From: an uncultured Pelagimonas sp.
GTDB taxonomy: Bacteria; Pseudomonadota; Alphaproteobacteria; Rhodobacterales; Rhodobacteraceae
Direction of reading: 5' to 3'
Length of the DNA stretch: 64,000 nt
Assembly: GCA_947497905.1 (NCBI GenBank)
Contig: CANMIH010000013.1
Coordinates: 1-64,000 of the forward strand
The position numbers and the translations under genes were made by a program. The notes beneath the pieces were generated by a model that saw nothing but the letters and a program-made list of their open reading frames with translations, was not told the origin of the DNA and searched no databases. Positions 42,946 to 51,453 of this stretch are shown here, in pieces (position 1 is the stretch's first letter; each line of letters opens with the position of its first letter).

Positions 42946-44309
42946 AGCTCAGCCAGATAAATGCCAAAAGCGTCAATGATATCACCGGTCAGGGCGAGGG
43001 CCTGATATCCCGTCAGGATATGTTCCCTGTCAGCCTCAACCTTGGTCTGCTGCGCCCGCACATAATCTCGCTGGGCGTCGAGCACCTCCAGAAGGGTGCG
43101 ACGGCCAATGGTGAATTCCTCCAGCGCGGCGTCCACCGTTTTCTGGTTTGCGGCCACAGCGGTACGCGCGGTGCGCAGGCGTTTGCTTCCTGCGGTGCGA
43201 TCAGAGGCCAGAAAATCCAACGCGCGTTTGATGTCGCGGCGCAGGCGTTCGCGTTCTGCTGTCACGCGGGCGACCTCGGCCGTTGCGCGGTCAATCGCGG
43301 CCTTGGCCTCGCGCCGGTTGTCGAAACTGTAGTTGACGGACAAATCAAACTTAACATCCGCGCCGCCGCCGTTGCCCTGACGGGCCGTGCTGCCAAATTC
43401 GATGCTAGGCGCCCGTTCGGCTTTGGCCTGAAGTTCACGCGCAACGGCAACGTCGTATTCCGAGTTGATGGCGCGCATGCGGGGACTGGCGTAAATGGCG
43501 ACCTCCGAGGTCCGGTCTATTGTTGGAGCTTGCGGAGGGCGGGGTAGGGTGCCTGCCACCAATCCAAAGGTTTCTTCATAGCGGGCGCGGGCCTGATCCA
43601 GCGAGTTTTCTGCATCGGCAACCTGGGTTTGGGCATCGGCCAATCGGGCACGGATGATCAGCACATCGCTTTCGGACCCGGCTCCGAGCCTCCGACGCTC
43701 TTCCACCTGATTGAGAAATCTGCGGTGCGTGCCCAGATTGCGCCGCACCAGACCCAGCATATCCTGAGCGGCCAGCACGTTCAGATAGGCTTCAACCGCA
43801 GCCATTGCGGTGCTGGAGGCGGAAACCATGCGATCATCGCGGGCTTTCACGGTGCTGGCCTGCGCTGCCACCTTGTTGTGCCGCGCTGCCCCCCCGTCAT
43901 AGATCAGCTGTGAGATGCGCAAATAGGGCCCGCTGGAGTCATCAAAGCTGTCAGAGCTTGCGTTGTAGCTTGTGGCCAGATTGGCCCCGACCGAAACCGA
44001 CGGGCGAAACGCCCCAGATGCGGATTCCAGATCTGCGCTGGCCGAGGCAATCAGGGCATTTGAGCTGCTCAGATCGGGATGGCTGACCACCGCCGTGGCC
44101 ACGGCCCGCCCGAAACTGGTTTTGCTCACCGCAGCAGAGACACGCGGTTTTTCTGGGAAGGGGGCGGCGTCGGTCAACGTGACCTGTTCGGTGATTTCAA
44201 CAGGTGTGTTGAGGTCAGCGGGTGTTTCTTCGTTTGAACCCAACTGGGCGCAGGCGGAGAGTGTTACTCCGGTTATCACCCCGAACAATGGCAGCATCCG
44301 GTAAGTCAT
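42942..44309 (-). CDS. tolC: TolC-family outer-membrane channel of the type I system
   Basis: A 455-aa outer-membrane efflux protein. The N-terminus MTYRMLPLFGVITGVTLSAC looks like a lipoprotein signal with lipobox LSAC. Two repeated OEP domains follow with long alpha-helical segments (MVSASSTAMAAVEAYLNVLA, VDAALEEFTIGRRTLLEVLD) and the usual YVRAQQTKVEADREHILTGY near the C-terminus. It overlaps the sapC stop by ATGA and the ABC transporter start by ATGA. Confidence 0.92.
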   Translation of the reverse strand: MTYRMLPLFGVITGVTLSACAQLGSNEETPADLNTPVEITEQVTLTDAAPFPEKPRVSAAVSKTSFGRAVATAVVSHPDLSSSNALIASASADLESASGAFRPSVSVGANLATSYNASSDSFDDSSGPYLRISQLIYDGGAARHNKVAAQASTVKARDDRMVSASSTAMAAVEAYLNVLAAQDMLGLVRRNLGTHRRFLNQVEERRRLGAGSESDVLIIRARLADAQTQVADAENSLDQARARYEETFGLVAGTLPRPPQAPTIDRTSEVAIYASPRMRAINSEYDVAVARELQAKAERAPSIEFGSTARQGNGGGADVKFDLSVNYSFDNRREAKAAIDRATAEVARVTAERERLRRDIKRALDFLASDRTAGSKRLRTARTAVAANQKTVDAALEEFTIGRRTLLEVLDAQRDYVRAQQTKVEADREHILTGYQALALTGDIIDAFGIYLAEL

Positions 44310-45115
44310 GTGCGGTCCATCTCGTCATATTGAATTTCAGAGGCTTCAGCGTCAAAGGCCGTGGCCATGGCCGATAGAAATGTTTCGGCGGTGGCCTCAG
44401 GTTTGACTGTTTGAGTGGGGGCAGGCGCAGAAAGGGCAACGGAAAGCCGTTGCATCGAAATCAGCTGAGCAAAGGCCACTTCCAATCCACCGGTCTGCAT
44501 CAGTTTCAGCATGCGGGGTGCAGAAAGGGCATAAAGCGCGGTGCGGTTGAGGATGTATTTCCGGTCGAACATCGGATCATCCAGCGAGGCATAGCCGCGC
44601 AAGGGGCGCAAAACCTTGCCCTTGAGCAGTGATTGTGTGGCGTCCTGCAGTCGGAAATAGTCAGCGTGGAAGTCGCGCATCACATCGGTGACCGGAGATA
44701 CGTCATTTGCCGGGGCGCCCGTTGCGGACCAAAGCTCAAGCCCACCTGATGCGGTCAGGAGATTCGGGCTGTTTTCGAGATATCCCGGGGCAAATGTGGC
44801 GCGCTGAGACAGGTCGGGTGCAAAGGGGTGCATCCGCAGCAACGCAGGGACATATCCCGCCCGCCACTGTCCGGATGGATCGACAACAGACTGCCCTTGT
44901 GCGCCAAATGACAAGAGCGCCTCAAGCCGGTGGCAGGTCCCGGTGTCGACAAGGCAAAGAGGGAGATGCGCCGCAGCACGGTGGAGTTCGCTCCAGGCCA
45001 GAGGCACCGAGACATAGGATCGAGCAAAGGCGAAGGATTCGTATCGTGTCCAAGACCGTGGACCGGAGGCGGAAAAGGTAAGTTCTTTAAAATGCGCGAA
45101 AAAATCGCGTTCCAT
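44306..45115 (-). CDS. sapC: SapC family protein (S-layer-associated)
   Basis: A 269-aa protein with the SapC-family pattern: AFARSYVSVPLAWSELHRAA, LPLCLVDTG, a GQSVVDPSGQWRAGYVPALLRMHPF block around residues 80-105, then LFSATGAPA-like sequence and FHADYFRLQD. I begin at MERDFFAHF, because the preceding 34 codons do not resemble the family and no ribosome-binding site favours a longer form; even here the site is weak. It heads the sapC-tolC-ABC-hlyD operon. In Campylobacter fetus, sapC is adjacent to the type I secretion genes sapDEF of the S-layer protein. Biochemical role unknown. Confidence 0.85.
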   Translation of the reverse strand: MERDFFAHFKELTFSASGPRSWTRYESFAFARSYVSVPLAWSELHRAAAHLPLCLVDTGTCHRLEALLSFGAQGQSVVDPSGQWRAGYVPALLRMHPFAPDLSQRATFAPGYLENSPNLLTASGGLELWSATGAPANDVSPVTDVMRDFHADYFRLQDATQSLLKGKVLRPLRGYASLDDPMFDRKYILNRTALYALSAPRMLKLMQTGGLEVAFAQLISMQRLSVALSAPAPTQTVKPEATAETFLSAMATAFDAEASEIQYDEMDRT

Positions 45116-45350
45116 GGTACACAAGGCACTAATCAACCAAACAAAAGTCACAAAAAAACAGCTGCACCCCCGCGCAGCCTGCCCGTGAATTCTGTGCGGA
45201 AGTTCAACGGAAAGCAAGAGTTAGTTTTTTGTTAACGATGGCGGGGAGGGCATGGATTTTTGAGAGGGCGCGCTGTACTAATATTTTAGAGGTGATGCGG
45301 AGCGCTTCACCCTTCAAAGAAAAGTGACGCGGGGCCAGTTGTCAAAAAAA

Positions 45351-45368
45351 CTGTTGCGAAACGTCATA
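45351..45368 (+). promoter_or_regulatory. Weak Pho-box-like site upstream of ugpB
   Basis: CTGTTGC and CGTCATA are 11 bp apart with a GAAA spacer, resembling a PhoB-type tandem of CTGTCAT half-sites with mismatches. ugp operons are commonly phosphate-starvation induced. The match is imperfect and may be chance. Confidence 0.25.
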
Positions 45369-45448
45369 TTGTTGTGATGATAGCGCCCTACATGCACACG
45401 AGTGCAGTGGAGGATTCTTGTTTGTCTCAGCTTTTTGGGCCAGCAACG

Positions 45449-45467
45449 CGAAAATCACTGATTTTCG
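45449..45467. promoter_or_regulatory. 19-bp perfect palindrome, candidate operator upstream of ugpB
   Basis: CGAAAATCACTGATTTTCG is a perfect inverted repeat of 9-bp arms around one central base, exactly 99 bp before the ugpB start. No T tract follows, so it is not a terminator. The odd-length dyad suits binding of a dimeric helix-turn-helix regulator. No regulator gene is adjacent. Confidence 0.6.
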
Positions 45468-45566
45468 TGAACCCGACACTGCGTTCTGCGCTTGGCCGGC
45501 ATTGCGTCGGTACGGACAAAAACTTGATCTGCCGTGTATCTGCGGTGGGCTTTATCGGAGTCTGAC

Positions 45567-46868
45567 ATGAAACTTTTTCAGATTGCTGCGACCGCTGCCT
45601 TCGGTCTCACCAGCTCGGTGGCATTTGCCGAAACCGAAATCACTTGGTGGCACGCCATGGGTGGCGCACTGGGCGACACCGTCAACCAGATTGCGGCTGA
45701 TTTTAACGCAAGCCAGGATGACTACAAAATCACCCCGGTTTTCAAAGGTTCCTACGAAGAGACCCTGACCTCGGGCATTGCGGCCTTCCGTGCCGGCGAA
45801 CAGCCAAACGTTCTGCAGGTTTTTGACGCTGGCGCGGCCACCGTTATCGGTGCCAAAGGCGCAACCATTCCTGTTCAGGATCTGCTGTCCGACAATGGCG
45901 TTGACTTCGACATCAACGACTACATCGCCGGTGTGCGTTACTTCTACGCTGACACCGACGGCAAAATGATCGGCATGCCGTTCAACTCGTCGACGCCGAT
46001 CATGTACTTCAACACCGACGCTTTGGAAAAAGCCGGTGTGACCCCGCCGAAAACCTGGGAAGAGTTCCAGGAAACCACGGCTCCGGCTCTGAAAGCAGCG
46101 GGCTACACTGCTCTGGCTCAGTCGCACCTGCCATGGATCTTCACCGAGAACTTCATGTCGCGCCACAACCTGCCGTTTGCGACCAACGACAACGGCTACA
46201 CCGGCTCCGACACCAAGATCCTGGTGAACAACGACGCCATCAAAAGCCACTTCACCGCTCTGACCGAGTGGCAGAAAGAAGGCTTCTTTGAGTGGTTCGG
46301 CACCGGCTGGAGCGACAACCAGGCCAAGTTCGAAGAAGGCGAAGTTGCCATGTGGCTGGGTTCGTCGGGTTCGTTTGGCGGTCTGATGAAAAAAGACCTG
46401 CCGTTTGAGTTCTCGGCCACCTATCTTCCTTACTGGGAAGCTGTGACCACCGAGCCTACTCAGACCTTCATCGGTGGCGCGTCGCTCTTCGCGATGGCTG
46501 GCAAGTCGGACGAAGAAAACAAAGCAACTGCTGAATTCTTCCGCTTCCTGACCTCGGCTGAGACCCAGTACTTCTGGCACCAGTCGACCGGTTATGTTCC
46601 GATCACCGAAGCTGCCTACAAACTGGCAGGTGAAGATGGTCACTACGGTCGTTTCCCAGCTGCCGAAATCGGCATCAAACAGCTGACCCTGCCAGCCGGT
46701 GACAACACCAAAGGCTACCGCATGGGCTTCTACGTTCAGATCCGTGACGTGATGAACCGTGAGTACGGCCGCATCCTGACCGGTGAAACCGACGTGGAAA
46801 CCGCCTTTGCAGCAATCGAAGCAGAATCGAACAAACTGCTGGAACGCTTCGCAAAAACTCAGAAGTAA
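45567..46868 (+). CDS. ugpB: sn-Glycerol-3-phosphate ABC transporter substrate-binding protein
   Basis: Periplasmic receptor of 433 aa with signal peptide MKLFQIAATAAFGLTSSVAF cleaved near AFA/ET. It matches UgpB pattern blocks: ITWWHAMGGALGDTVNQ, YKITPVFKGSYEETLTSGIA, FRAGEQPNVLQVFDAGAAT and MPFNSSTPIMYFNTDALEKA. A strongly biased codon choice and the terminator directly after the gene imply much higher expression than the permease genes. I start at MKLFQIA; upstream in-frame codons give no signal peptide. Confidence 0.94.
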   Translation: MKLFQIAATAAFGLTSSVAFAETEITWWHAMGGALGDTVNQIAADFNASQDDYKITPVFKGSYEETLTSGIAAFRAGEQPNVLQVFDAGAATVIGAKGATIPVQDLLSDNGVDFDINDYIAGVRYFYADTDGKMIGMPFNSSTPIMYFNTDALEKAGVTPPKTWEEFQETTAPALKAAGYTALAQSHLPWIFTENFMSRHNLPFATNDNGYTGSDTKILVNNDAIKSHFTALTEWQKEGFFEWFGTGWSDNQAKFEEGEVAMWLGSSGSFGGLMKKDLPFEFSATYLPYWEAVTTEPTQTFIGGASLFAMAGKSDEENKATAEFFRFLTSAETQYFWHQSTGYVPITEAAYKLAGEDGHYGRFPAAEIGIKQLTLPAGDNTKGYRMGFYVQIRDVMNREYGRILTGETDVETAFAAIEAESNKLLERFAKTQK

Positions 46869-46891
46869 TTCTGAAATTCTTACAACACTGT

Positions 46892-46925
46892 CTGGTGGCT
46901 GCCCCGTGCAGCCACCAGTTTTCTT
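46892..46925 (+). terminator. Hairpin terminator/attenuator between ugpB and ugpA
   Basis: A perfect 11-bp stem CTGGTGGCTGC/GCAGCCACCAG with loop CCCGT is followed by TTTTCTT. It lies 23 bp after the ugpB stop and before ugpA, a common way to give excess binding protein over permease. Confidence 0.88.
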
Positions 46926-46941
46926 CTGAGAGGCTCCCCCT

Positions 46942-47823
46942 TTGAAACGCGCTGGATTTGCCACAAAATGGCTGCCGATCCTGCTGCTTCTCCCGCAGCT
47001 CGCGATCATCGTCATTTTCTTCTACTGGCCCGCAGCCCACGCCGTGCAGTCGTCTTTCTACCTGCAAGACCCCTTCGGCTTTGGCTCGACCTTCGTTGGT
47101 CTGGAAAACTACAGTGACCTGCTTGGCAATGCCGAGTATCGCAAGGTCGCCTGGTTTACCGTGATCTTCACCCTGCTTGTGACCTTCTTCTCGCTTGCGC
47201 TGGCGTTGCTGTTGGCGGTCAAAGCGGACAATGTGCTGCGCGGCGCCAAGTCCTACCGCACGCTGTTGATGTGGGTCTATGCCGTGGCCCCTCCTGTGGC
47301 TGGCTTCATTGGTCTGATCATGTTCGACCAGACATGGGGTCCATTGACCAATCTGTTCGGCTTCTTTGGCTGGGAATTTGTGCTGGGCGTGAACTTCAAC
47401 GACACCGCCTTTGCCATGGTTCTGGTTTCGGTCTGGAAACAGGTGCCGGTCAACTTCATCTTCTTCCTGTCCGGTCTACAGTCGATCCCGCGCTCGGTGC
47501 GTGAGGCGGCTCTGATCGACAACCGCTCGGGCTTTAGCCGCTTCTGGGATATCACCTTCCCGCTGCTGGCACCGACCGGTTTCTTCCTGCTCATCACCAA
47601 CATCACCTATTCGCTGTTCGACACCTTTGGTGTGGTCGACACCCTTGTGAAAGGCGAGCCCGGCAACAACCCGATGACCCTTGTGTACAAGGTTTATGTC
47701 GATGGGTTCCGTGGCAACGACCTTGGTGGGTCCTCGGCCCAGTCGGTGATCTTGATGGTGCTTGTTCTTGCGTTGACGATCTTCCAGTTCAGGCTGGTCG
47801 AAAAACGCATTCACTACACGTAA
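46942..47823 (+). CDS. ugpA: sn-Glycerol-3-phosphate ABC transporter permease UgpA
   Basis: A 293-aa, six-helix inner-membrane permease. It has LLLPQLAIIVIFFYWPAAHA at the N-terminus and the cytoplasmic ATPase-contact loop SIPRSVREAALIDNRSGFSRF near residues 182-202. The start is a TTG (46942), giving MKRAGFATKW, with GAGAGG upstream; no ATG is available near the conserved N-terminus. 10 bp before ugpE. Confidence 0.93.
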   Translation: MKRAGFATKWLPILLLLPQLAIIVIFFYWPAAHAVQSSFYLQDPFGFGSTFVGLENYSDLLGNAEYRKVAWFTVIFTLLVTFFSLALALLLAVKADNVLRGAKSYRTLLMWVYAVAPPVAGFIGLIMFDQTWGPLTNLFGFFGWEFVLGVNFNDTAFAMVLVSVWKQVPVNFIFFLSGLQSIPRSVREAALIDNRSGFSRFWDITFPLLAPTGFFLLITNITYSLFDTFGVVDTLVKGEPGNNPMTLVYKVYVDGFRGNDLGGSSAQSVILMVLVLALTIFQFRLVEKRIHYT

Positions 47824-47833
47824 GGGGCGCATC

Positions 47834-48718
47834 ATGGCTGATACAATGCAAAACCCGCCCAAAATCAAACGCCGCATTCGCTGGAGCACGGTCAGTGACC
47901 ACGCGATCCTGATTGCAGGTTCGCTGTTCATGCTGATCCCGCTGTTGATGGTCATGCAGACCACAACGGTGCCGGATGCCGAGATCATCAAATACGGTCC
48001 GCAGCTGAAAATCGGCAGCGAGCTTCCGGCAAACTTTGACAAAGCGATGTTCGAAGCGACCGGGTTCTCGGGCGCAAACACCGGCATGCGGATGCTGCTG
48101 AACTCGTTCATCCTTGGCATCGGCTTTGCTCTGGGCAAAATCCTACTGGGAATGATGGCGGCTTATGCGCTGGTGTACTTCCGTCTGCGCTTTGCGTCGG
48201 CAGCGTTCTGGCTGATTTTCACCACGCTGCTGTTGCCGCTCGAAGTGCGGATTCTGCCCTCTTATGAAGTTGTGCAGAAGCTGGGCATGCTCAACACCTA
48301 TCAAGGTCTGATCATTCCGCTGGTGGCCTCGGCCACGGCCACATTCTTCTTCCGGCAGTTCTTCCGCTCGGTCCCAGAAGAATTGGTCGAAGCCGCGCGC
48401 ATCGATGGTGCAGGTCCAGTTAAGTTCTTCGTGGATATTCTGGTGCCGCTGTCGAAAACCATGATCGCCGCGATGTTCATCATCATGTTTGTGTTTGGTT
48501 GGAACCAGTATCTCTGGCCCACCATGATCACCACGGATGAGGACATGTACACCCTGGTACGGGGCATCAAACAGATCACTCAGGTGCTTGAAGGCGCAAG
48601 CGTGCCTGAATTTGGCCGGTCGAACCTCTTGGCGCTGATCGCCATTCTCCCGCCGGTCTTCATCGTCATTTTCTTCCAGAACTGGTTCGTCAAGGGCCTG
48701 ACGGAATCGGATAAGTAA
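47834..48718 (+). CDS. ugpE: sn-Glycerol-3-phosphate ABC transporter permease UgpE
   Basis: Second inner-membrane permease, 294 aa, with an N-terminal helix at about 25-45 (DHAILIAGSLFMLIPLLMVM) and the EAA loop VPEELVEAARIDGAGPVKFF near 178-197. A ribosome-binding AAGGGGCG precedes the ATG. ugpC follows after 12 bp. Confidence 0.93.
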   Translation: MADTMQNPPKIKRRIRWSTVSDHAILIAGSLFMLIPLLMVMQTTTVPDAEIIKYGPQLKIGSELPANFDKAMFEATGFSGANTGMRMLLNSFILGIGFALGKILLGMMAAYALVYFRLRFASAAFWLIFTTLLLPLEVRILPSYEVVQKLGMLNTYQGLIIPLVASATATFFFRQFFRSVPEELVEAARIDGAGPVKFFVDILVPLSKTMIAAMFIIMFVFGWNQYLWPTMITTDEDMYTLVRGIKQITQVLEGASVPEFGRSNLLALIAILPPVFIVIFFQNWFVKGLTESDK

Positions 48719-48730
48719 GGAACTACTCTT

Positions 48731-49777
48731 ATGGCAAATGTCACACTGGATCGGATCCGCAAGGTCTATCCCAATGGGTTCGAAGCGGTCACCCCGACCA
48801 GCTTTGAGATCCCCGATGGCGAGCTGGTAGTTCTGGTTGGCCCCTCGGGCTGCGGAAAATCCACCCTGCTGCGCATGATCGCGGGCCTCGAGGACATCTC
48901 GGAAGGGTCGCTGTCGATTGGGGACAACGTCGTCAATGACGTTGATCCCGCCAACCGCAACATCGCGATGGTGTTCCAGAACTACGCGCTTTACCCGCAT
49001 ATGACCGTGGCCAAAAACATGGGCTATGGCTTGAAAAACCGTGGGACGTCGAAGGCGGAGATCGAAAAGAAGGTCCAGGAGGCAGCGAAGATGCTGAACC
49101 TCACAGACTATCTCGATCGTCGCCCCAGCCAGCTTTCTGGTGGTCAGCGTCAGCGTGTGGCCATGGGCCGCGCGATTGTGCGTGAACCCGCGTTGTTCCT
49201 GTTCGACGAACCTTTGTCGAACCTCGATGCGAAACTGCGCAACCAGATGCGGATCGAGATCCGCGCGCTGCAGCGTCGCCTTGGCACCACCTCGGTTTAT
49301 GTGACCCACGATCAGGTCGAAGCCATGACTATGGCTGATCGGATCATCGTGTTGAACGGTGGGCGCATCGAGCAGATGGGCACCCCGGCTGAGATCTATA
49401 ACAGTCCGGCCTCAACCTTTGTTGCCAGCTTCATGGGCGCACCGCCGATGAACATCATCAGCGGCACCGTCTCAAATGGCGCGGTGGCTCTGGCGGATGG
49501 CACAGCCTTGCCCGAGAGCGCGCCAGAGGGCGCCAATGGCGCGGTTCAGGTGGGCATTCGCCCTGAGGATGTTCTTTTGGGGCAGGGCGGCGTGCCTTTC
49601 ACCATCGACATCATCGAAGAGCTTGGCGCGCACCGTTTGCTGCACGGCAAACTGGGCGGCGAAGACTTCTCGGTTGCGATCAACAAAGATGAAAGCGCGG
49701 AACTGGGCGCCACCACCGTTGGTGTCAAACCCGGCGCTGTGCACTTCTTTGATGCCAACGAGGGAAAACGTCTGTGA
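48731..49777 (+). CDS. ugpC: sn-Glycerol-3-phosphate ABC transporter ATP-binding protein UgpC
   Basis: A 348-aa ATPase of the MalK/UgpC class. It has Walker [18 protein letters not shown] at about residue 37, the Q-loop [10 protein letters not shown], signature [16 protein letters not shown], Walker [14 protein letters not shown] and H-loop [13 protein letters not shown]-terminal OB-fold regulatory domain ([13 protein letters not shown] onward) follows. The stop overlaps the next gene as GTGA. Confidence 0.94.
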   Translation: MANVTLDRIRKVYPNGFEAVTPTSFEIPDGELVVLVGPSGCGKSTLLRMIAGLEDISEGSLSIGDNVVNDVDPANRNIAMVFQNYALYPHMTVAKNMGYGLKNRGTSKAEIEKKVQEAAKMLNLTDYLDRRPSQLSGGQRQRVAMGRAIVREPALFLFDEPLSNLDAKLRNQMRIEIRALQRRLGTTSVYVTHDQVEAMTMADRIIVLNGGRIEQMGTPAEIYNSPASTFVASFMGAPPMNIISGTVSNGAVALADGTALPESAPEGANGAVQVGIRPEDVLLGQGGVPFTIDIIEELGAHRLLHGKLGGEDFSVAINKDESAELGATTVGVKPGAVHFFDANEGKRL

Positions 49778-50781
49778 CCCAGATCGTTGATGTGTTGCCG
49801 CTGGTCACAGAAGACCAGCGCGCGCGCATTCTAAAGGCCCCTCGCACCGCCGAAGCGCATGGCGCGCTTCTGGCGGAGGTTCCGGCGATGAACATGCTTG
49901 AAGTGGGAGGCACCGCCAGTGCCTCTCAGCTCCCAGCCTCGTTTGGGGTTGCCGCCTGGAACGTCGAACGTTGCCTGTTTCCGCAGGCCAGCGCAGATCA
50001 TCTGCTGGCGAAGAATGTTGCGGTAGTGCTGTTGTCGGAGATGGACAATGGCATGGCACGCACCGCGCAGAACAACACCACGGCCGAATTGGCCAAGGCC
50101 ATGGGCATGCGCTACACCTATGGGGTCGAGTTCTATGAACTGGATCTCGGCGGCCCCACCGAGCGTCCTTTTTGCACCGATGATTTCAATGCGGCGGGCT
50201 GGCATGGGAACGGCATCCTGTCGTCCGTACCTTTTTCTCGACTGTCCTTGCTACGTCTGGACAAACGCGGGCATTGGTTCCTGACCGGTGAAGACGGGGG
50301 CTCCGGTGACCCAGAACAGCCGCGCATGGGGGGCCGTATGGCGATCCTTGCCGAGCTGCCAACGGAAAACGGACCTATCTGTGTTGTTTCGACCCATCTG
50401 GAAAGCGCAACGGGGTTTGAGCTGCGCCATGCTCAGTTCGAGACGATCCTTGATGCGGTAGAAGCTTTTGCGCCGGGAATGCCGGTGTTGATTGGCGGGG
50501 ACCTGAACACAGGCAACCACCTGCCGCCGGACTTCGACCACCGCAAGGAAACTCTGTTTGCGATGGCCGAAGAGCGTGGATTTGCGTGGGATCTGACGGC
50601 AGAGGGGGTGACCACCCGCAATAGCCTGATCACTCCGCATGACACGCGCCGAATGAAACTGGATTGGTTTTGCCACCGTGGGCTATCGGGTGCAGCCCGG
50701 CCTCTCTTGGCTTCGCTTGATCCAGACGGGCGACCGCTTTCAGATCACGAATGTATCCTGTGTGATATCACAGTTGGATAA
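49774..50781 (+). CDS. Endonuclease/exonuclease/phosphatase-family enzyme of the ugp operon
   Basis: A 335-aa Mg2+-dependent phosphodiesterase/phosphatase-fold protein without a signal peptide. Motifs are [45 protein letters not shown] and a terminal PLSDHECI. The start is a GTG overlapping the ugpC stop. Because it is the last gene of the glycerol-3-phosphate uptake operon, I infer that it hydrolyses a glycerophosphodiester or related phosphorus source in the cytoplasm. Nuclease activity cannot be excluded. Confidence 0.82.
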   Translation: MTQIVDVLPLVTEDQRARILKAPRTAEAHGALLAEVPAMNMLEVGGTASASQLPASFGVAAWNVERCLFPQASADHLLAKNVAVVLLSEMDNGMARTAQNNTTAELAKAMGMRYTYGVEFYELDLGGPTERPFCTDDFNAAGWHGNGILSSVPFSRLSLLRLDKRGHWFLTGEDGGSGDPEQPRMGGRMAILAELPTENGPICVVSTHLESATGFELRHAQFETILDAVEAFAPGMPVLIGGDLNTGNHLPPDFDHRKETLFAMAEERGFAWDLTAEGVTTRNSLITPHDTRRMKLDWFCHRGLSGAARPLLASLDPDGRPLSDHECILCDITVG

Positions 50782-50785
50782 GACA

Positions 50786-50818
50786 GACGCCCCGGTTTTC
50801 GACTGGGGCGTTTCTTTT
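50786..50818 (+). terminator. Terminator of the ugp operon
   Basis: Stem ACGCCCC/GGGGCGT with an 11-nt partly paired loop is followed by TTTCTTTT, 5 bp after the last stop of the operon. Confidence 0.85.
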
Positions 50819-50841
50819 GTGGGCTGATGTCACTGGCGTCT

Positions 50842-51333
50842 CTAGCTGTCGGGGCCAAACCTCAGACGTTCCAGCGTGACCTGACCCGAAGCGTCGCTGC
50901 GGATGATATGCAGGTCTCCGTAATTGAGGGGGGCAGGCTCAGGCAGTGAGAGGTCTTCCCAGATCCGTCGGATATTGCCTTTATTCCCCACCCAGATCAC
51001 GGTTTTGCCTGCGCCCCGGCGCGTCAGCGGCCCAGTGGGGGTTTCAGCCGGTATGCGCGAGAGCGACAACCCACGGGCCTGTTCCAGAGGTGCAGCAGTG
51101 TCGAGATTGCGTTTGATGCCGGGTGAGTAAATGCCATCTAGCGGCAGGTTTTCCAGTGCAGCAACAAGGGCATGAGAGCGTTCAATACCCTTCGCTGTCA
51201 GATCTTCGCCCTCGCGGTCCGAATGGCGCACAACAATCAGAGTGGAGTTGGGGGCGATCGCAAAGCTGCCCGGCACTTGAGGGCTACAGGCAGAGATCGC
51301 CAATAGAGACAATACGAAACGTCTTCTTAACAC
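50842..51333 (-). CDS. Histidine-phosphatase-like lipoprotein lacking the second catalytic His
   Basis: A 163-aa protein with a lipoprotein signal (FVLSLLAISAC, lipobox ISAC), so probably membrane-anchored in the periplasm. The first catalytic block IVVRHSDREGEDLTAKGIER is intact. At the place where the family has GHS/GHK, this protein reads WVGNKGNIRRIW, so the second active-site His appears replaced. The GTG start follows AGGAG by seven bases. A single-gene unit, convergent with the ugp operon. It may be a pseudo-phosphatase or an unusual subgroup. Confidence 0.78.
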   Translation of the reverse strand: MLRRRFVLSLLAISACSPQVPGSFAIAPNSTLIVVRHSDREGEDLTAKGIERSHALVAALENLPLDGIYSPGIKRNLDTAAPLEQARGLSLSRIPAETPTGPLTRRGAGKTVIWVGNKGNIRRIWEDLSLPEPAPLNYGDLHIIRSDASGQVTLERLRFGPDS

Positions 51334-51453
51334 TTTGTTCTCCTTAATACGCCTGCCGTTAGGTTATCCCAGTTTCCCATTTGCCCAAAGAGAAAGGCTT
51401 GACGGGGAAATAGGCACACGTAACGCTGGGACTTATTTGATTGGATTACCCTC

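Larger units (their letters stand above)
45116..45566. other. 451-bp divergent intergenic region between sapC and ugpB
   Basis: No convincing gene; a 63-codon plus-strand frame through it has no family resemblance. It is more A+T rich than its surroundings (for example TTAGTTTTTTGTTAACGATG near 45220) and must hold the promoters of both divergent operons. It contains a 19-bp perfect palindrome (45449) and a degenerate Pho-box-like pair of half-sites (45351). Confidence 0.7.

Noticed and set aside
45374-45565. 63-codon plus-strand frame just upstream of ugpB
   Set aside because: It runs through the palindrome and promoter region, lacks a ribosome-binding site and resembles no family.
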